DNA of 64,000 bases from an uncultured Eubacteriales bacterium. Its GTDB lineage: Bacteria > Bacillota > Clostridia > Oscillospirales > Oscillospiraceae. Positions 1-9,251 of the stretch are shown here, in pieces. A program made the translations under genes and the position numbers. The stretch's first letter is position 1; every line of letters begins with the position of its first letter. The DNA is taken from the NCBI GenBank assembly GCA_900319695.1, contig ONPN01000010.1, positions 33,050-97,049 of the forward strand, given 5' to 3'. The notes under the pieces were generated by a model, which was not told the DNA's origin, did not search any database, and saw only the letters and a program-made list of their open reading frames with translations.

Positions 1-1
1 T

Positions 2-1108
2 TACAACCAGCTCGGCACGGACGTGGGCATCTCGGTCGAGCCGTGCCGCCGGGACACCTTCCCCGCCATCGCCCTCGCCACCGCTTATCTCCATGAGATC
101 AAGGAGCTTTCCGCGGATGACGCCGTCGTGGTCTGCCCGGTCGATCCCTATGTGGACGCCGATTACTTCCACTGCGTGCGGGATCTCTATGAGGCCGCCC
201 GGCGCGGCGACAGCAATCTTGTTCTGATGGGGATAGAGCCGACATTTCCGTCGACGAAGTACGGGTATATCAAGCCCTTCAAGCATCCCGACGGTTCCAC
301 CGGCTACACCTTCACGGAAAAGCCCGCCAGGGAGAAGGCGCGCGAGTATATCGCGGCGGGCGCGTATTGGAACGGCGGCGTCTTCGCCTATCGTCTCTCC
401 TACGTGCTGCGCAAATCCAGAGAGCTTCTGGGGACAGACAGCTATCAGGTCCTTCTGCAGAATTACGCCGGGCTCCAGAAAATCTCCTTTGACTATGCCG
501 TTGTGGAGAAGGAACCCGGCATTGAGGTCCTGCCCTATCACGGGACCTGGAAGGATCTCGGCACCTGGAGCACCTTTACCGAGGCGATGGAAGAGCCTGT
601 GATCGGCCGCGGCATCCTCGGCGAGGGCTGTGAGCGCGTCCATATCGTCAACGAGCTGAACCTGCCGATTCTCGTCATGGGGCTGAAGGACGCCGTTGTC
701 GCGGCAAGCCACGACGGAATCCTGATCTCGGGGATGGACGAGTCCGCCCGGATCAAGCCCTACGTAGAAGCCATCAACCAGCAGATCATGTTTGCCGAGA
801 AGAGCTGGGGCAGCTATCAGGTAATGGATGCGGACAAGGGCTCCATGGTCGTGCTGGTCACGATCAATCCCGGACACCATATGAGCTATCACAGTCATGC
901 GCGGCGCGATGAGATCTGGACCATCCTGCGCGGTTCCGGCTCTACGATCGTGGACGGGATGGAGCAGCCGATCAAGCCAGGCGACGTCGTGACGATGGCC
1001 GCCGGCTGCCGCCATACCGCCGTTGCGGGAAAAAACGGTCTTCAGCTTATCGAGGTTCAGCTCGGCGACGAAATCGACTCCGCAGACAAACAGAAGTACG
1101 AGCTATGA
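2..1108 (+). CDS. manC: Mannose-1-phosphate guanylyltransferase with C-terminal cupin (5' end outside window)
   Basis: The reading frame is open from base 2, so the N-terminus, including the nucleotidyltransferase glycine-rich signature, lies before the window; 368 residues are visible. The visible part has the GDP-mannose pyrophosphorylase core (TFTEKPAREKA, then YWNGGVFAY) and a C-terminal cupin with PGHHMSYHSH and PGDVVTMAAGCRH, as in two-domain ManC/AlgA proteins. It should make GDP-mannose from mannose-1-phosphate and GTP in the cytoplasm. Its stop overlaps the manA start (ATGA), so the two are probably translationally coupled. With manA and the phosphomannomutase it covers the path from fructose-6-phosphate to GDP-mannose for surface polysaccharide. 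Whether the cupin has isomerase activity cannot be told, since a separate manA follows. Confidence 0.9.
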   Translation, partial: YNQLGTDVGISVEPCRRDTFPAIALATAYLHEIKELSADDAVVVCPVDPYVDADYFHCVRDLYEAARRGDSNLVLMGIEPTFPSTKYGYIKPFKHPDGSTGYTFTEKPAREKAREYIAAGAYWNGGVFAYRLSYVLRKSRELLGTDSYQVLLQNYAGLQKISFDYAVVEKEPGIEVLPYHGTWKDLGTWSTFTEAMEEPVIGRGILGEGCERVHIVNELNLPILVMGLKDAVVAASHDGILISGMDESARIKPYVEAINQQIMFAEKSWGSYQVMDADKGSMVVLVTINPGHHMSYHSHARRDEIWTILRGSGSTIVDGMEQPIKPGDVVTMAAGCRHTAVAGKNGLQLIEVQLGDEIDSADKQKYEL

Positions 1109-2079
1109 GACTGCCGTTTCTTTTGGAGCCTTCTGCCAAGGACTATCTCTGGGGCGGAACAAGGCTGAATGATGATTTTGGGAAGGGGATCGACCTCAAC
1201 CCTCTTGCGGAGACATGGGAATGCAGCACCCATCCGGACGGGGAATCCCATGTAGGCGGCGAGACGCTGAGCGAGGTTCTCACCCGTCACCCCGAGTGGC
1301 TGGGCACACATCCTCTCACCACAACGCATGGCAGGCCGAAGCTGCCCATCATGATCAAGCTCATCGATGCGAAGACCGATCTCTCCGTGCAGGTGCATCC
1401 AGACGACGAATACGCGCTTAAACACGAAGGCTCGCTCGGTAAGACTGAGATGTGGTATGTGCTTGAGGCGCGGTCTGGTGCGGAGCTTGTTTACGGCTTT
1501 AATCGCGACGTCACACCCGCGATCGTTCGTGAAGCGCTGGAGAGCCGCAGCATCGAATCCCTGCTCAACCATGTTCCCGTGCATAAGGACGATATTTTTT
1601 ATATTGAAGCAGGCACGGTACACGCCATCGGCGCCGGCTGTCTGGTTGCGGAGATCCAAGAAAGCTCCAACCTTACATACCGCCTGTATGATTACGATCG
1701 TATTGACGCCAATGGGCAGCCGCGGCCGCTCCATGTGGAAAAAGCGCTCGAGGCGGCCAATCTCCGCTCCTCCACGGTGCCTCGCCAGCCGATGCGCGTT
1801 TTCCGCTACCACCGGGGCCGCGCGTCCGAGCTGCTGACCCGCTGCAAATATTTTCAGGTAGAACGCATGCTTCTGAACACGGAAATTCACCGCTCTCTTG
1901 TCCCCTATCAGACCGGCCCCAACTCCTTCCACGCGCTGCTGTGTCTCGACGGCTGCGGCAGCATCAGCGGCGAGGGCTTTTCGATGAATTTCTTCAAGGG
2001 CGACTGCTTCTTCGTCCCGGCGGAGAGCATTCCCATGAAGCTGCACGGCAAGGCCCAGTTTCTGGATATCAGTTGTTGA
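1105..2079 (+). CDS. manA: Mannose-6-phosphate isomerase, class I
   Basis: 324 residues, the usual length of the short Firmicutes class I enzymes. It should interconvert fructose-6-phosphate and mannose-6-phosphate. Family features visible are the N-terminal KDYLWGGTRL, the metal-site region SVQVHPDDEYA (Gln and His ligands), a conserved Glu in LGKTEMWYV, and the second cupin strand block EAGTVHAIGAG. The ATG lies inside the end of manC (ATGA overlap) and the next gene follows after nine bases, so the three genes form one transcript. Confidence is high for the family. Confidence 0.93.
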   Translation: MRLPFLLEPSAKDYLWGGTRLNDDFGKGIDLNPLAETWECSTHPDGESHVGGETLSEVLTRHPEWLGTHPLTTTHGRPKLPIMIKLIDAKTDLSVQVHPDDEYALKHEGSLGKTEMWYVLEARSGAELVYGFNRDVTPAIVREALESRSIESLLNHVPVHKDDIFYIEAGTVHAIGAGCLVAEIQESSNLTYRLYDYDRIDANGQPRPLHVEKALEAANLRSSTVPRQPMRVFRYHRGRASELLTRCKYFQVERMLLNTEIHRSLVPYQTGPNSFHALLCLDGCGSISGEGFSMNFFKGDCFFVPAESIPMKLHGKAQFLDISC

Positions 2080-2088
2080 GGATATAAT

Positions 2089-3744
2089 ATGGACTATCAG
2101 AAAGAATATCGGCGCTGGCTTGCGCACGTCACGGATCAGGAGCTGTTGAGCGAGCTGCGCTCCATGGACGCCGCCGCAATGGAGGACGCCTTCTACCGCG
2201 ATCTTACCTTCGGCACGGGCGGCCTGCGCGGCACCATCGGCGCGGGCGCGAACCGCATGAACATTTATGTGGTCGCACGGGCCAGTCAGGGACTTGCCAA
2301 CTGGCTCGGCGAAGGGGCAAGCGTAGTCATCGGATACGACACCCGCATCAAGAGCGATCTTTTCGCCCGCACCGCTGCCGGCGTCTTTGCCGCAAACGGC
2401 ATACTTGTCCGCCTCTGGCCCGAGCCTCTGCCGGTTCCCACGGTATCCTATGCCGTCAGGACGCTGGACGCCTGCGCGGGCGTGATGATCACTGCCAGCC
2501 ATAATCCCGCAAAATACAATGGTTACAAGGTCTACGGACCGGACGGTTGTCAGATTACCACCGAAGCTGCGGCAGAGATCCTCGCGGAGATCATGCGGGT
2601 CGACCTGTTCACCGACGTGAAAAGCATGGATTTTGACGCAGCGCTGGCAGAAGGCAGGATTCAGCAGATTGACGGCGGCGTGCTCACGGCGTTTCTGGAA
2701 GAGGTAAAGCGTCAGAGCGTGCTGTTCGGCGACGAGATCGACCGCGACGTCGCGATCGTCTATTCGCCTCTCAACGGGACAGGACTCAAGCCGGTGGCGC
2801 GCGCACTCTCGGAATCCGGCTTTACCAACATCACCGTCGTGGAAGAGCAGCGAGAGCCGGACGGCAATTTTCCGACCTGCCCATATCCGAATCCCGAAAT
2901 CCGCGAGGCGATGGAGCTGGGGCTTCAATACTGCGAGAGAACCGGCGCCGATCTCATGCTCGCCACCGACCCCGACTGCGACCGCTGCGGCATCGCAGTA
3001 AAGGCTCCGGACGGAAGCTATCGGCTTCTGAGCGGAAACGAGGTCGGGCTTCTCCTGCTGGATTATATCTGCTCCCAGCGTATCCGTCACAGCAGGATGC
3101 CTGCGCATCCCGTCTTCGTCAAGACGGTGGTCACCATGGATCTGGCGGAGAAAATTGCCGAAAGCTACGGTGTGGAGACGGTCAACGTCCTCACCGGCTT
3201 CAAATTCATCGGCGAGGTGATCGGTCGTCTGGAACAGGCCGGAAGAGTTTCCGATTACATCTGCGGCTTTGAGGAAAGCTACGGCTATCTGACCGGAAGC
3301 TACGTCCGTGATAAGGACGGCGTTAACGCCGCCTTCATGATCAGCGAGATGTTCGCGTTCTACAAAACCCGGGGCATCAGTCTTCTCAACAAGCTCCGTG
3401 AGCTGTACGCGAACTATGGCTACTGCATGAACACCCTGCATTCCTACGAGTTTCCGGGCAGCGCAGGCATGGAAAAGATGGGCGCCATCATGGCTGCTTT
3501 TCGCCGCGCCCCGGAGTACATCGGCGGGAAAAAGCTCCTTCGTATCGAGGACTACGGTCTCGGTCTGAACGGCCTTCCGAAATCCGATGTGCTGAAATTC
3601 TATACCGACGACGCTTCCGTCGTGATCCGCCCTTCCGGGACGGAGCCCAAGCTCAAGACTTATATCAGCGTCACAGCGGAGAATGAGGAGTCCGCTCGGC
3701 GCATTGAGGAAAAGATCAGCGGCGAGCTGGAAAAGAGCTTCTGA
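2089..3744 (+). CDS. Phosphomannomutase/phosphoglucomutase (alpha-D-phosphohexomutase)
   Basis: 551 residues, typical of the long PgcA/ManB-type Firmicutes phosphohexomutases. It shows all four family motifs in order: the phosphoserine loop TASHNP (Ser about 137), the metal loop DPDCDRCG (about 297), the substrate loop EESYGY (about 400) and the phosphate-binding RPSGTEPK near the C-terminus. It should move phosphate between C6 and C1 of mannose and/or glucose. Its place after manC and manA suggests mannose-6-P to mannose-1-P as one role, while the length class is often phosphoglucomutase; the sequence does not settle specificity. A weak AGGATATAAT precedes the ATG. Confidence 0.92.
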   Translation: MDYQKEYRRWLAHVTDQELLSELRSMDAAAMEDAFYRDLTFGTGGLRGTIGAGANRMNIYVVARASQGLANWLGEGASVVIGYDTRIKSDLFARTAAGVFAANGILVRLWPEPLPVPTVSYAVRTLDACAGVMITASHNPAKYNGYKVYGPDGCQITTEAAAEILAEIMRVDLFTDVKSMDFDAALAEGRIQQIDGGVLTAFLEEVKRQSVLFGDEIDRDVAIVYSPLNGTGLKPVARALSESGFTNITVVEEQREPDGNFPTCPYPNPEIREAMELGLQYCERTGADLMLATDPDCDRCGIAVKAPDGSYRLLSGNEVGLLLLDYICSQRIRHSRMPAHPVFVKTVVTMDLAEKIAESYGVETVNVLTGFKFIGEVIGRLEQAGRVSDYICGFEESYGYLTGSYVRDKDGVNAAFMISEMFAFYKTRGISLLNKLRELYANYGYCMNTLHSYEFPGSAGMEKMGAIMAAFRRAPEYIGGKKLLRIEDYGLGLNGLPKSDVLKFYTDDASVVIRPSGTEPKLKTYISVTAENEESARRIEEKISGELEKSF

Positions 3745-3909
3745 TACGGTACACTGATGGATCAGTGAGACAGCACCGCAGAGAGCGGGCACAGTATGCC
3801 GTACCGCCTTATGTTTGTCATATGATTTGTTTAGGGCCGATGCCTTCATCTGCCCGCCTTTGACCCGCTGTATGCGGGTTGGCGGGTCGATCAAGGGATC
3901 GGCCCTAAA
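3745..3909. repeat. Palindromic intergenic repeat (family A copy 1) between convergent genes
   Basis: An outer inverted repeat, TTTAGGGCCGAT at 3830-3841 and ATCGGCCCTAAA at 3898-3909, encloses smaller GACCCGC/GCGGGTC hairpins. It resembles the other family A elements near 34.9 kb and 51.0 kb. It sits between convergent genes and may also end transcription. No open reading frame with a ribosome binding site is seen here. Confidence 0.7.
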
Positions 3910-3928
3910 CGCTTTTTGTATTTCTGTT

Positions 3929-5434
3929 TTATTTCACCACGGTTTTCTCCGTCTCGTCGCGCTGCTCGGGTGATTTTTTCTTCTTCCCAAAGATCAGTCC
4001 CCACAGGAACTGTCTCGCCGTCTCTATGACAATTCTGAGATCCAGCCCCAGACCCCAGTTGGCGATGTATTCGGTGTCAAGCGCGACGATATCGTCAAAG
4101 CTCATCGTGTCCTTGTCTGGCCTGGTCTGCCACAAACCGGTCAGCCCTGGCTTGACGGACATGCGCGCCCTGTGGCGGTACTGGTACTTTTCCCATTCGT
4201 CTGGCGTCGGCGGGCGTGTACCGACGATGCTCATCTCTCCCTTGAGGACGTTGAAAAACTGGGGAAACTCATCCAGACTGGTATCCCGGATAAAGGCGCC
4301 GATCCCCTTTTTCTTCGTTCCGTCCGGAAGAATGCGGTTGCCGATCACGCGGGGGTCAAAATCCATTTTGAACATCATGCCGTCCGCGTGGGAGCTCTCC
4401 GCCATCAGCGCCGCTTTCCTCTCCTCCGCGTCCATATACATCGAACGGATTTTATACATCTTGAATTTGTGCCCGTTTTCGCCGATGCGTTTCTGACAGA
4501 AAATCAGCGGGCCGGGGGATGCGGCGTAGATGAAAGGACCGAGCACGATCAACAGCAGAGCCGCGGCAATGCTGCCGAAAAAGCTGACCACGATGTCAAA
4601 GCTTCTCTTGATAAAGGCGTCCAGCGGCTTCATCAAGTTGGTATTCGCCGTCAGCACCTCATACCCGGCGATATATCCGATTGTCATTTTTCGCTCATCG
4701 ATACCCTGCACCGCAACAGAGAGATGGATCGTCAATGCCATCTGACGGCACTGCTCGATCAGCGTCTGCGTCTTATCGTCGAGAGAGCAGCGGAAGAAAA
4801 GGACCTCATCCACCCACTCCCGGCAGAGATAGTCTGCCGCGTTTCCCAGATTTGCGACTACCGGCACATCCTCAAATATCTCTCCCTCCGCGTCCCGATC
4901 CGTAAAGACAACGCCGATGACCTTATAGCGGATAAAGGAATGGGTTCTCATCCGATCCAGGATCTCCTTGGCATACAGACTGTTTGTTACGATCAGGATC
5001 GGGTTCTTCGTCTCTTCGGGAATCGGATGGCTGCGAAGAACCCTTTTCCAGAAAATGCGCGTCCCGTAAGAATAAAGAAAATAGAGGATCAGAACCAGGA
5101 AAAAAAAGCCATCCGGATAAGTCATTTTCTCCGAGCGAAGCATGACCGCCACCGAAATCAGCCCGATCACCAGAAGCACATGCCGCAGCGTCATGCCGAG
5201 CTCCACGAGGTATCCGCGCGTCACCACACAATTGAGCCCGTCAAAAGCGATCAGGACGCCGAGATTTATCATGAGTATCAGGACAACAAAGCCGGGAATA
5301 TTGGGATCTGAAAAAGTCTGTCCGTTTTGCCTGATGACCCAGATTCCCGTCAGCAAAGAAAGAAGAAGGGAGAAAAGATCAAGCAGGATAAAATCAAAGT
5401 GCTTGAGCCAGCCCTTAACGGTCATCTTATACAT
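3929..5434 (-). CDS. Exopolysaccharide polyprenyl glycosylphosphotransferase
   Basis: 501 residues with the two-part layout of WbaP/CpsE-like enzymes: about five hydrophobic segments and a Rossmann-like middle part (residues 1 to about 260), then a catalytic Bac_transf domain. The catalytic part opens with KRSFDIVVSFFGS, continues with a membrane segment, QKRIGENGHKFKMYKIRSM, and ends with the KPGLTGLWQ and DTEYIANW blocks. It should move a hexose-1-phosphate from a nucleotide sugar onto undecaprenyl phosphate, starting a surface polysaccharide repeat unit at the membrane. It converges on the GDP-mannose genes and has its own promoter. Which sugar it transfers cannot be read from sequence. 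Confidence 0.9.
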   Translation of the reverse strand: MYKMTVKGWLKHFDFILLDLFSLLLSLLTGIWVIRQNGQTFSDPNIPGFVVLILMINLGVLIAFDGLNCVVTRGYLVELGMTLRHVLLVIGLISVAVMLRSEKMTYPDGFFFLVLILYFLYSYGTRIFWKRVLRSHPIPEETKNPILIVTNSLYAKEILDRMRTHSFIRYKVIGVVFTDRDAEGEIFEDVPVVANLGNAADYLCREWVDEVLFFRCSLDDKTQTLIEQCRQMALTIHLSVAVQGIDERKMTIGYIAGYEVLTANTNLMKPLDAFIKRSFDIVVSFFGSIAAALLLIVLGPFIYAASPGPLIFCQKRIGENGHKFKMYKIRSMYMDAEERKAALMAESSHADGMMFKMDFDPRVIGNRILPDGTKKKGIGAFIRDTSLDEFPQFFNVLKGEMSIVGTRPPTPDEWEKYQYRHRARMSVKPGLTGLWQTRPDKDTMSFDDIVALDTEYIANWGLGLDLRIVIETARQFLWGLIFGKKKKSPEQRDETEKTVVK

Positions 5435-5503
5435 GGTCGATACCTTCTCTGTCTATGGTATAAACGCCGAGTCTTTGTAAACATGCGGCGGTCTATTTGG
5501 AAT

Positions 5504-5532
5504 ATTATACGGACTGTTTCCCCGCCGCGTCA
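5504..5532 (-). promoter_or_regulatory. Sigma-A-type promoter for the glycosylphosphotransferase
   Basis: Read on the minus strand, TTGACG (5532-5527) and TATAAT (5509-5504) are separated by 17 bases, about 70 bases upstream of the start codon. Both boxes are close to consensus. Confidence 0.75.
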
Positions 5533-5698
5533 AGTTCTTTCGCCGCCTTTTACGAATTTCATGACGCTTCCGGCAGAAAAGGCTATAGCAGAAACGATAT
5601 AAATGATACGCATTGGTCATGAAGGTCCTCCGCTCCGTTCATCCTGTTCCGACGCGGATTGTCCGCACTCCCCTTTTCTCCCGGATAAAGAATCGGGA

Positions 5699-5726
5699 TT
5701 GACAAGCCGCCGCGCAGTCATATAAT
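5699..5726 (+). promoter_or_regulatory. Strong sigma-A-type promoter for the MATE-ATPase fusion gene
   Basis: TTGACA at 5699-5704 and TATAAT at 5721-5726, spacing 16, both perfect consensus boxes. They lie 60 bases before the ATG at 5786. Confidence 0.8.
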
Positions 5727-5785
5727 GGAAGCAAAAAGCGCCGTCCCGCGTGATCCCCCGCCGGACGCATTGTCAGGAGGCTGAA

Positions 5786-7558
5786 ATGAAAAGAAAAACT
5801 TCCTCGGAGTACCGGCTGCTTACCGGGCTGTTTTTCAAGCTGCTGCCCTACCAGGTGCTCCTTCTGATCATCACGGCAGTCAACGGTATAGTCAACAGCC
5901 TGTACGCGAGCAATCTCATCGGGCAGGCCGCCATGACCGCCATCGGCCTGTTTGGGCCGTTCAATCACTTTCTTTTTGCGGCCGCCATCATTTTTGTCAG
6001 CGGCTCGCAGGTGCTCTACGGGCGCTACCTTGCGCGGGACCGGGGCCGCATCAACCATCTGTTTACGGTGACGCTGGTGATCTCGGGCGCGGTGGGCCTG
6101 CTGACAAGTCTTCTGCTGACGCTCTCGGTCTTTACCGGTCTCAGCGGCATTTTCGTCAGCGCCCCGGAGGAGCAGATAGTCTTCGACAAATACATTCTCG
6201 GCCAGGTCATCGGCATTCCGGCGCTCATCCTGGGTCAGCAGCTCTTCTCCTTCATGTCTTTGGAAAACCGACGCCGCTGGACCATGGCGGCCAGCATCCT
6301 CTGCTTTGTGGTGAACATCGTGTGCGATCAGCTCTTCGTGGCGCTCTTCTCCTGGGGCACCTTCGGCCTGGGGCTTGCGACCTCCGTGTCGGAGTGGGCC
6401 TTCTTCGCGGCGCTGGCGGTGTATTATCTGGCGGGCAAAAGCGAGTGGCACTTTCGCCTGCGCGGCTGCGACTGGCATGACGCGCCGCAGGTGGTCAAGC
6501 TCGGCTACGGCGGAGCCCTGAACCGCTTTATGGAGATGTTCCGCTGCCTGATCGTGAACTTTCTGATCCTGAAATACGTGGGCAGCGTGGGTCTGTGCTC
6601 GTTTGCCGCGTCCAATTCGGCATTTGCGCTGTGCTGGCCGGTCGTGTACGGCATGGCGGCCGTGGCGCGCATGCTCTTCTCGATCAGCGTGGGCGAGGAG
6701 GACCGCCGCTCCCTTGTGGACGAGATGAAGATCGTGATGAGCAAGGGCGTGCTGGTGGTGCTGGTGATGGTCGCAGGCCTGATCCTGCTGGCAGAGCCGC
6801 TCACCCGCCTGTTCTTCCGCGACGTGTCCGACCCCGTCTACCACTACACGGTGATGGCCTTTCGTCTGTTGCCCCTGTGCATGCCCTGGTCGCTGTGGAG
6901 TCTGGCCTATGTCGCGTACTCTCAGGCGGTGGAGAAGCACTCCATGGCGGTGCTGCTGCCCGTGGTGGACGGTCTGGTCGGCGTGGCGGGGTGCAGCCTG
7001 TTTATGATCCCCCTGTTTCAGATGAACGGCCTGTATCTCTCGAGCCTCTTCAACGGCCTCATCTGCGCGCTCATCGTCTTCATCGGCGCGTGGCGGTCGC
7101 TGCGGCGTGTCCCGCGCGGCATCGAGGATCAGATGGCGATTCCGGACAGTCTCGGCGTCGGGCCGGAGGACCGCATCGACATCAGTGTCACGAGCAGGGA
7201 TGAGGTGGTCGAGGTCTCCCGCCGCGTCGATGAGTTCTGCCGCGGACGCGGCCTTGACGCGCGCCGCGCCTGTTTTGCCTCCCTGTGCATGGAGGAGATG
7301 GCCGGGAACATCGTGGAGCACGGCTTCTCCATGGACCGGAAGGCCAACAGCGTGGATATCCGCGTGGTCTGCAAGGGGGACGAGCTGATCCTGCGCATCC
7401 GCGACAACTGCGCGGCCTTTGATCCCTCGGCCTATCACCGGACGATGGCTCCCGACGAGCAGGGCAGGAACATCGGCATCCGCCTCGTGTACGCCCTTGC
7501 AAAGCAGGTCGATTACCAAAACCTGCTGGGCATGAACGTGCTGACCATACGACTGTAA
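5786..7558 (+). CDS. MATE-like multidrug/polysaccharide-type transporter fused to an RsbW-type ATPase domain
   Basis: 590 residues. Residues 1 to about 445 form about twelve hydrophobic segments of the MATE/MOP fold (KLLPYQVLLLIITAVNGIVN at the N-terminus and the matching second half). Residues about 470-590 form a GHKL/HATPase domain of the anti-sigma factor type: an N box EEMAGNIVEHG, a G1 box RDNCAAFDP and a G2 region GRNIGIRLV. There is no histidine phosphoacceptor domain. The ATG at 5786 was chosen because AGGAGG lies six bases before it. The fusion suggests transport gated by nucleotide or partner binding, or a membrane-tethered switch protein; this is inference. It stands alone, flanked by its own promoter and a terminator. 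Confidence 0.85.
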   Translation: MKRKTSSEYRLLTGLFFKLLPYQVLLLIITAVNGIVNSLYASNLIGQAAMTAIGLFGPFNHFLFAAAIIFVSGSQVLYGRYLARDRGRINHLFTVTLVISGAVGLLTSLLLTLSVFTGLSGIFVSAPEEQIVFDKYILGQVIGIPALILGQQLFSFMSLENRRRWTMAASILCFVVNIVCDQLFVALFSWGTFGLGLATSVSEWAFFAALAVYYLAGKSEWHFRLRGCDWHDAPQVVKLGYGGALNRFMEMFRCLIVNFLILKYVGSVGLCSFAASNSAFALCWPVVYGMAAVARMLFSISVGEEDRRSLVDEMKIVMSKGVLVVLVMVAGLILLAEPLTRLFFRDVSDPVYHYTVMAFRLLPLCMPWSLWSLAYVAYSQAVEKHSMAVLLPVVDGLVGVAGCSLFMIPLFQMNGLYLSSLFNGLICALIVFIGAWRSLRRVPRGIEDQMAIPDSLGVGPEDRIDISVTSRDEVVEVSRRVDEFCRGRGLDARRACFASLCMEEMAGNIVEHGFSMDRKANSVDIRVVCKGDELILRIRDNCAAFDPSAYHRTMAPDEQGRNIGIRLVYALAKQVDYQNLLGMNVLTIRL

Positions 7559-7574
7559 TATAGATACCAAAACC

Positions 7575-7606
7575 GCGGCGGGTCGACCTTCGGATCGACC
7601 CGCCGC
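7575..7606 (+). terminator. GC-rich hairpin after the MATE fusion gene (family A-like)
   Basis: GCGGCGGGTCGA at 7575-7586 pairs with TCGACCCGCCGC at 7595-7606, 12 perfect pairs, just after the stop. The arms contain the GGGTCGA core of the family A repeats. The T-run after it is short, so termination is likely but not certain. Confidence 0.6.
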
Positions 7607-7615
7607 ATGGTTTAT

Positions 7616-7800
7616 GCTGACGCTTTGCAAAGTGCCGCTGATACTCTTCTCCAATAGACCGCTATGAATCTTTCCGGCCGGATTTGTGCCATGCTTCGTT
7701 ATCGCCCTTGGCAATACACAAAGTATTCCCTGCGGGCGCTGCCTTGCCTGACACAAATCCGCCTCGGAAATCTTTCACAGCGCCTTCAGTTTTTGCAATC
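7616..7800. repeat. Probable dispersed intergenic repeat, no convincing gene
   Basis: This stretch between the MATE fusion and the deacylase holds GGATTTGTGCC and, about 80 bases on, its near-inverse TGACACAAATCC. A 64-codon minus-strand frame (7662-7856) covers it but has no ribosome binding site and no recognised domain. I judge it to be a mobile-type intergenic repeat. Only one copy is visible here, so the family cannot be confirmed. Confidence 0.35.
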
Positions 7801-7819
7801 CTTAGCGCATTTCTTGCCA

Positions 7820-7848
7820 TTGTAATTGCAAATCGTGTATGGTAAGAT
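7820..7848 (+). promoter_or_regulatory. Likely promoter for the deacylase-ABC operon
   Basis: TTGTAA at 7820-7825 and TAAGAT at 7843-7848, spacing 17, 34 bases before the ATG. The boxes are moderate matches to consensus. Confidence 0.5.
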
Positions 7849-7881
7849 AAACACAACTTTTTTGGTGAGGCAGATGCTTTT

Positions 7882-9234
7882 ATGAAAGTCCTGATTCAAA
7901 ACGGCACTGTCGTTGATCCCGCCTCCGGTGTCCACGAAAAGCGGGATATCTGGATTGACGGAAGCCGTATCTCTCCCCCGGCGGCGCATGCCGATACGGT
8001 GATCGACGCCTCCGGCAAGATCGTCTGCCCGGGCCTCATCGACATCCACATGCACGAGGACCCGGTCGACAGCGAGGGCAGGCTGGAAGCCTACGACGAC
8101 AAGTCCGTTTTCGCCTGCATGCTGCGCATGGGCGTCACCACCGCGGTGGCCGGCAACTGCGGCGAAAACAAATACCACCCCGCCGACTACCTCGATCTGG
8201 TGGACCGCGACGGCGCGCCGGTGAATGTGGCGATGCTCGCGGGACACGGCTTCTTCCGGCACCTGGCGGGCTGCCACGACCGATACGCCCCCGCCTCCTC
8301 CGCCCAGCGCGCGCAGATGGCGCGGGAGCTGGAGGCCGCGCTGGACCGGGGCTGCCTCGGGATCTCCTACGGTATCCGCTACGAGCCAGGCATGGACGCC
8401 GAAGAGCTCATCGAGACCGCCGCGGGCTGCCGAAAGCAGGGCAAGCTCATCGCCGCCCACATCCGGGACGACGCAAAGCAGGTCTTCGGCGCGGCGCGGG
8501 AATTTCTCGACGCAGGGCTTACGCTCGGCGTTCCGATGCAGGTCTCGCACATCGGCAGCATGGCGGGCTTCGGACAGATGGCGGCCTTTCTCGAGCTCAT
8601 CGACGAGTACCGGCGAAAACGTCCGGACATCTGTTGCGACTGCTACCCCTACGACGCCTTCTCCACGGACCTCGGCTCGGCCACCTATGACGAGGGCTGG
8701 CTGGACCGCTACGGCTGCGGCTACGATGTGCTGGAGCTGTGCCTGCCGGAATACCGGGGGCAGCGCTGCACGGAGGAGATCTTCCGAAAGGTGCGCGCCG
8801 AAAAGCCCGACTGCAAGACGATCTGCTACGTCATGCGCCAGGCGGACGTCGATCTGGCCTATCGCCATGAGGCCGTCATGGTCGCGAGCGACGCGACCCT
8901 CGACCGGGGCATGGGTCACCCCCGGGCCGCCGGGACCTTCCCGCGCGTGCTCGGACAGTATGTAAGAAACGGCGTGCTCACGTTGGACGACGCGATCCGC
9001 CGTATGACGGTTCTCCCGGCCCGTCAGCTGGGGCTTTCCGCAAAGGGTCATCTCTCCGCGGGGGCCGACGCCGACGTGCTGATCTTTGATCCGGAGACCG
9101 TAAACGACCGCGCCACCTTTGCCGAACCCCTCACCCCGCCCGCGGGGATCGCGTGGGTTCTGCTCGGTGGGAAGCCCGTCCTGCGGGACGGTTTGATACT
9201 GGACCGACGCGCCGGTAGATCGGTGCGCGGGTAA
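7882..9234 (+). CDS. N-acyl-D-amino-acid deacylase (D-aminoacylase-type amidohydrolase)
   Basis: 450 residues of the metal-dependent amidohydrolase superfamily. Visible are the metal-binding GLIDIHMHEDP (HxH), AVAGNCG with the family cysteine, HIRDD and SHIGSM in the middle of the barrel, and ARQLGLSAKGHLSAGADAD near the end, which is typical of D-aminoacylase/dihydroorotase-like enzymes. It should hydrolyse N-acyl-D-amino acids or related amides in the cytoplasm. It starts an operon with a full peptide-type ABC transporter (next start 17 bases downstream), so the transporter probably imports its substrate or the peptide precursor. The ribosome binding site is weak. Exact substrate is not known from sequence. 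Confidence 0.82.
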   Translation: MKVLIQNGTVVDPASGVHEKRDIWIDGSRISPPAAHADTVIDASGKIVCPGLIDIHMHEDPVDSEGRLEAYDDKSVFACMLRMGVTTAVAGNCGENKYHPADYLDLVDRDGAPVNVAMLAGHGFFRHLAGCHDRYAPASSAQRAQMARELEAALDRGCLGISYGIRYEPGMDAEELIETAAGCRKQGKLIAAHIRDDAKQVFGAAREFLDAGLTLGVPMQVSHIGSMAGFGQMAAFLELIDEYRRKRPDICCDCYPYDAFSTDLGSATYDEGWLDRYGCGYDVLELCLPEYRGQRCTEEIFRKVRAEKPDCKTICYVMRQADVDLAYRHEAVMVASDATLDRGMGHPRAAGTFPRVLGQYVRNGVLTLDDAIRRMTVLPARQLGLSAKGHLSAGADADVLIFDPETVNDRATFAEPLTPPAGIAWVLLGGKPVLRDGLILDRRAGRSVRG

Positions 9235-9251
9235 TGAAGGAGGAACCCTGA

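Noticed and set aside
1057-3894. Long open minus-strand frame of 945 codons opposite manA and the mutase
   Set aside because: It mirrors the codon bias of the GC-rich plus-strand genes, has no recognised domain and no ribosome binding site. The same holds for long antisense frames at 5639-7756, 10765-13464 and 31953-33842.
7662-7856. A 64-residue minus-strand protein gene
   Set aside because: No ribosome binding site or domain; the sequence has inverted segments like a dispersed repeat.
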